64,000 bases of DNA from Siderastrea radians. Taxonomy: Eukaryota > Cnidaria > Anthozoa > Scleractinia > Rhizangiidae. Of this stretch, positions 59,601-64,000 are shown piece after piece. Both the position numbers and the translations under genes were made by a program. The notes under the pieces were generated by a model. It worked only from the letters and a program-made list of their open reading frames with translations, had not been told where the DNA came from and did not search any database. The stretch lies in NCBI GenBank assembly GCA_964017195.1, contig OZ024890.1, positions 21,392,201 to 21,456,200 of the forward strand, read 5' to 3'. The stretch's first letter is position 1, and the number at the start of each line of letters is the position of its first letter.

Positions 59601-59619
59601 TGTTGTGTTTCGGAGCCAT
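56604..59619 (-). CDS. RPL13: 60S ribosomal protein L13 (eL13), 3 coding exons, 211 aa
   Basis: Coding exons on the minus strand: 59619-59374 (82 codons), 58138-57965 (58 codons) and 56819-56604 (71 codons plus TAA). All junctions are phase 0 and GT-AG. The total of 211 aa equals human RPL13. Recognisable blocks are [41 protein letters not shown], the basic [11 protein letters not shown], and the C-terminal [14 protein letters not shown] ending in KKK. It is a structural protein of the large cytosolic ribosomal subunit. The start context is ACCACCATGGC. A non-coding 5' exon with a pyrimidine tract lies upstream (60924-60960). Vertebrate RPL13 introns host a snoRNA, but no convincing C/D pair was found here on the sense strand. 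Confidence 0.97.
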
Positions 59620-59774
59620 GGTGGTAAGGTTGTGTTTTTAACCCTACAAGTAACACAACAGTACTCTAAGTAATCCAGGATTAATTTTGGTAGAATTATA
59701 ATGTCCACCTGGAATCAGCAGTCCAAACTCAGAACTCAAACTGTCAGAAAGGTGTGAGTTTTCTAAGATTACAT

Positions 59775-59832
59775 AAATAAAATAGAGTAAACTAATATAG
59801 AGTAAAATAAAATAAAATAAAATAGAGTAAAC
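59775..59832 (+). repeat. (ATAAA)n microsatellite in the RPL13 5' intron
   Basis: AATAAAATAGAGTAAAC units alternate with pure AAAAT repeats. Confidence 0.8.
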
Positions 59833-60923
59833 CAATATAGAGAAAAGCAAGGGGAACTTCTTTCAGTTTGAGTTTCCAAGTTCAAAGAGTTTGAGTTACT
59901 TCATGATGCTCATTTCACACACAAAGCAAATACAAGTATTTTTGCAAAAGTGCAATTTTAAAGTCCAGGTTGGCTATTGGAGAGGCACATATTTAATGAA
60001 CACAAACCTAAATGTTGCTAAAACACCCTGAAAAACATTTTGTACATCGTACTAATTTAGTGTGAATGACATAAGCTATAATAAAAATTGACTGAAAGCC
60101 CAACACTAAAAAAGTGGACAGCAAAGGGGTAAATGGGGTGCAGGGGAAGGAATTCATCACCTCGCCCACAGTTACGATGCTTTCCAACCATTTGAGGTCC
60201 TACAACTACTCCATACAAATCTTAGTCCTCATACAGCAGCTCTGCTTTGCGATTCAATAGTGCAAAACCAAGGAGATGACGAGTGAAAAGTTTCAAAACT
60301 TGTGCGAAATGTTCACGTTTTCTCTTTCTATCATTTCTAACAACTCAAATAAAACAATTTTGCAATACTCCTCACACATAGAATACAATCTCATAACCGT
60401 AAGCACATACATAAGTGTTCTCCGGTTTCCAAGGATATTCACAATGTTTTGTTTGAGTTAAAAGAAATTTGAATTTATATTAAAAAAAAGAAAAACTTTG
60501 GAGAAGCTTAACACATCCTAATAATTCGTACCCCAACAGTGAACAAAATTGGACACTACATTTGAAACATGGCCACCAAAACAAGAACTATAAACAGACA
60601 AAATTATTAGCCTAGAGAGTGAAAAACTCACAAGCGTTATTACTGATTTACGTGTCTGAAAAGGAGAATAAAATGCACACGCAATAATTTTACTGTAAAG
60701 GGCTCCTTCAGCCATTTCATTTATACCATCAAAATACTTTATATCGTAGAGACGTTCACATCGTCTGATAACAAAGGGGTATAAAACTGTAGCACTTTAA
60801 TTTTTTGATGAAATAAGTCATTTAATGCCTAAAAGAATCATCCAAAAATCAAAGTAGTTTAGTACTTTGGAATGAGATAATACGATGCAGGAGAAATGCG
60901 ACGGATTATTTCACGACACTGAC

Positions 60924-60960
60924 CTTACAACCAAAACTTCACCACAACGAAAGGAAAGAG
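60924..60960 (-). other. RPL13: Probable non-coding first exon of RPL13 with a 5' TOP tract
   Basis: Reading the minus strand, a pyrimidine run CTCTTTCCTTTC begins at 60960. It is followed by about 25 bases and a donor (AAG|GTCAGT) after 60924. A matching acceptor (TTGTAG) lies at 59646-59644, 24 bases before the RPL13 ATG. Ribosomal-protein mRNAs characteristically begin with a 5' terminal oligopyrimidine tract that puts their translation under growth control. The exact start base is inferred. Confidence 0.55.
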
Positions 60961-61112
60961 AACGAGGAAAGGAGGAACCAGTTGCATTATGGGAAAAATA
61001 GTGGCCAGCGGTATTTTTGATCGATACAAAAATTTCTGAACAAGTCACGTGTAGTTTTTAACAAACTATCCTTTTTAAATGTTCTTCCAATAATATATCT
61101 GTTTGGCGTAAT
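60961..61112. promoter_or_regulatory. Shared divergent promoter region between RPL13 and RAB5IF
   Basis: About 150 bp separates the inferred RPL13 TOP start (minus) from the RAB5IF start codon (plus). No other gene or repeat was seen in it, so it most likely serves as a bidirectional promoter. It contains CATTATGGGAAAA near 60990, resembling the ACTACAnnTCCC-type or TCCCA motifs of housekeeping promoters, but I cannot assign a factor. Confidence 0.5.
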
Positions 61113-63448
61113 ATGTCAGGGCAGAAAGTGAAAAAAGGTTCAAAAGATGTTGCTGGAGCAAATGGATCGGTATCTGCAATAGTGAAGAAAGCTTTTAAGA
61201 CAAATTCTACCTGGGAAGACAAGGTATTTACACGATGTTGAGTTCAGATAAATAAATGCAGGCACTTGCAAGTTTAGAATTACCCAGCGATCGCGAGACT
61301 TGTATAGAAACTTACTTGCAGAGATAAACCAGTTTTGAACATTATGCCTTTAAGGTCATCTGTAAGTGTTTGAATTTCATTCCTTACTTTGAGAACAGAT
61401 CGATATAGAACGAAATATAAATTTTGATAATCATATGCATACTTCGCCTCTTTATTGGAAATTCATACCAGTAGATAAACAGTTTACGTTTAGCCATTAT
61501 ACAGGTGTAATTAGATCACAAACTCAAACTGAAAGTGAAGAAGACCTAAAAAACGAGTGTCTAACAAGCCACATCTTGTGATGTATGTATATATGTTCAT
61601 GAATTGTACTTGGAATTGTAGACTAGATGGCACAGAATTGACACTTGCATTGTTCCATGGCATACTGTCAGTTAGGGGCAGGGGGGTACCTAGAGTCACT
61701 GGCAAGCATGTATGCAATTTGTGGAATTTTATGTGAAGATCAGAGTATCTGTAAGGGGCAGGGTCTCACTTGAAACTAATTAACACTGGTTTGGAGTGAA
61801 TGATAAACTTTGCAAGAGAGGGACTGGGGAGAGTCCAGCCTTTAGATACTTCATGCTCAGATACTTTGTGACCATCTGTGATTTTAAATTTTCATTTTAG
61901 ATGAATCTTGATTAGTTTAAATCCAGAATCGGTAGGACCACCAAAGATAGTCTTGATGATTGAGATTCTGGATACCTTATTGTATGAAATTAATGCCCTG
62001 TGAGCATTAATTTCCATGTTGTTAATTTAGTGAAACGTTAAATTACGCGACCTTAATTTTCATCATTTTAATCCCAAGATCTGGATCCAGTCCAGATGTT
62101 CTTGACACCTACAAAACCATAGCTTTCCTATGTTTAGGCAGAATTAATGCACATTGTCAGTAAAGAAATTGCCCCACACACCTGTAGATCTGTTTTGTTC
62201 TTGATTTTTAAATTCAGCCCTGAAATAAATTTGTTCCATTTGTGATCACAAAGTGCTTCTTTGTGTTAATCAAGTTAATTTCTCTCAGTTTGAAATTTTA
62301 CCTCCTCTTTCGTGTTGAATTCCTTTATTAGGGAGTAATTTTCCTATCAATTCGCATTAATTTAAGTCGCGTTAATTTCAAATACCTTAATTAACACAAG
62401 CGTAAATTTCCTATAATAAGGTAGTTAGTTGCTTTGGTTTTGGTTTGATGACATTCGTTTGAAAAGTACTTTATTTAAAACAGGTGTACAGATAGTCTGA
62501 CGTAAGGAATCAGAAAGGTTTTTATTAACAATATTTAGGTTGCTTGTTACATCCATTTTGATATGACTAACAGTCAGTCTTTATTTATTAATTATTATAC
62601 GTTGTTTTTATTTACTTATTTATTATTTGTTTTTTTTTACCAGGATGAATTTCTTGATGTAATATACTGGTTTAGACAAGTTTTAGCAATTCTGTTAGGC
62701 ATAATTTGGGGTATTCTGCCTCTGAAGGGAATCCTTGCTATTGGACTGTAAGTATAATTCAAAGTATTGGTAGATTCTGTTTAACCATTTAAGCCCCAAT
62801 AGTGACCAGTATTTAACTTCTCCTTACAATATTACTACATGACATCAGTACGTAACCAAACGTAAAGGACACAAGAATGAAGAAATGATCACCAAAGATG
62901 AGACGCCCTGATGTTTAAGCAAGTTCTCTACACTTGTACCATAAGAAACAAATGGACGTCATTAAGGGGAATATGCACATTGATGTTAGGGCTAAATATG
63001 ATTACTAGGGTCTTGATAAAATGGATTCAGTATTATCCAATATTGTCGAACACAATTTTGTTGTAGGATTTTGGGAGGCCAAACTCATGTTATTGAACAT
63101 TGTTTTTTTACACCTGAGTACAAAAGAAAAGTTGAATCAGTACAGTCCTTCAACATGAAATTCAGCGTGGTGGTCAAACACGTGAACACTGATGTTTGCT
63201 GTTGAGTTCTTCTGTGTCCTCATAGTGCCTCAAGACACAACTGTAGTTGTGTTAATGTTCAATTCTTTTATTAGTAGTTATTTTCAATTATTTGGTGTTT
63301 CTTTTTCCAATTTTGTAGATTTGCCCTAATAAATGCTGGTGTTCTGTATATTTACTTTACAAACTTTCAAAAGATTGATGAAGAAGAGTATGGTGGACCA
63401 TGGGAACTGACTAAAGAAGGTTTTATGACATCATTTGCATTATTTTTG
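61113..63448 (+). CDS. RAB5IF: RAB5IF / C20orf24 (OPTI, RCAF1), 3'-partial: exons 1-3 of at least 4
   Basis: Exons 61113-61223 (37 codons), 62644-62747 and 63319-63448 join in frame and all have GT-AG borders. The product begins MSGQKVKKG. A poorly conserved N-terminus is followed by WEDKDEFLDVIYWFRQ, a membrane span over VLAILLGIIWGILPLKGILA, a second span over FALINAGVLYIYF, and the signature DEEEYGGPWELTKEGFMTSF. This is the conserved core of vertebrate C20orf24/RAB5IF. That protein is the partner of the TMCO1 insertase in the GEL part of the multipass translocon, and was also linked to Rab5 and to respiratory-chain assembly. The last span and C-terminus (about 15-18 residues) must lie beyond 64000; no matching exon is seen after 63448. 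Intron 2 carries a TTAA-type MITE. Confidence 0.93.
62786..62991. mobile_element. TTAA MITE family P1 copy 5
   Basis: It is flanked by TTAA on the left and CTAA on the right and aligns with the other copies throughout (CCCCAATAGTGACCAG, GATCACCAAAGATGAGA). It lies in RAB5IF intron 2. Confidence 0.7.
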
Positions 63449-63643
63449 GTGAGTGTGCAACATTCAAGGAAGAAATGCTCAAAAGTTCCCCAACCCAAAT
63501 ATTGGCTGTGTGTCCGTAGAAAGGTTTTTGTGTTCAATCTGGGTTTACAAGAAACAGATAAAATCCCAACTTTGGAAACAATGAGCATTTCTGTTGTCTC
63601 AGCTTATCCTGCCATTGTTAGAATTTTAAGACTTAATATCTAC

Positions 63644-64000
63644 AGTAGAAGCCCGGTAACTCGAACTCGGATAACTCAAACACCCCCGCTAACTCGAACT
63701 AAGTCTCATTTACCTTGGATTTGACCCCACTTTTCAGTCATTTTTACTCGGTTAACTCGAACTCGGATAACTCGAATTCCCCGCTAACTCAAACTAAATG
63801 TCATTTCCCTTGATTAAAATTTACCCCAATAACTCAAATTCTGGTTCTTGAAACTCACCACAGATGCCCATTGAAATATCCCTTTAGCTCTTCTTGTCAT
63901 GTGATGGGTAAAAGCACTAAAACTAACACTTCAGAAAATTGATTTTAATTAGCGCAATGAACAGATGACGTATTTGACGGTCATTTCCTGAGTGAGTGTA
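63644..64000 (+). mobile_element. Left end of a Tc1/mariner (pogo/Tigger-like) element, cut by the window
   Basis: It begins TA-CAGTAGAAGCCCGGTAACTC and contains spaced repeats of AACTCGAACTCGGATAACTC. This resembles the CAGTAGAACCnCGnTAACTCGAAC-type termini of pogo/Tigger elements. No matching right end is inside the window. Confidence 0.5.

Overview
The window reads as metazoan nuclear DNA. It is AT-rich, with small exons split by GT-AG introns, tRNA-derived SINEs, microsatellites and many short inverted-repeat transposons, and nothing in it looks prokaryotic. The protein-coding genes recognised all have clear animal orthologues. The repeat style and gene structures suggest an anthozoan cnidarian such as a stony coral. 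That taxonomic call is inference; the gene calls rest on reconstructed reading frames.

Layout. 1-5.8 kb: gene-free, repeat-rich. 5.8-13.0 kb, minus: ZNRF-type E3 ubiquitin ligase, five coding exons rebuilt to a 186-aa protein. 15.1-18.5 kb, minus: intronless dermatan-sulfate epimerase-like gene (DSEL) of 1145 aa, with epimerase, two membrane spans and a sulfotransferase-like domain. 18.6-34.2 kb: mostly non-coding, with a weak candidate for a small three-exon gene (24.5-26.5 kb, minus) and a satellite of about 3 kb whose core is a 56-bp unit (26.8-29.7 kb). 34.2-50.7 kb, plus: complete TMX3 thioredoxin-related transmembrane protein, 17 coding exons, 459 aa. 50.7-56.6 kb: intergenic and packed with transposons. 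56.6-61.0 kb, minus: RPL13 (eL13), 211 aa. 61.1 kb to the window end, plus: RAB5IF/C20orf24, three exons seen and the last one outside. RPL13 and RAB5IF diverge from a gap of about 150 bp.

Function. DSEL (glycosaminoglycan epimerisation in the Golgi), TMX3 (disulfide chemistry in the ER) and RAB5IF (membrane-protein insertion at the translocon) all belong to the secretory pathway. ZNRF acts on endosomal or plasma membranes and RPL13 in cytosolic ribosomes. There is no operon-like logic. DSEL and TMX3 are also neighbours on human 18q22.1 (from memory), so their proximity here may be conserved synteny.

Mobile DNA. No autonomous transposase or reverse transcriptase was seen. Several non-autonomous families can be delimited to the base by terminal inverted repeats and target-site duplications: TTAA-flanked (piggyBac-type), TA-flanked (Tc1/mariner-type), 9-bp TSD (Mutator-type) and TAA/TTA-flanked (Harbinger-type). 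There is also a 2.93-kb foldback element in a TMX3 intron, a 1.45-kb element present twice in opposite orientation, and a composite element carrying two other MITEs.
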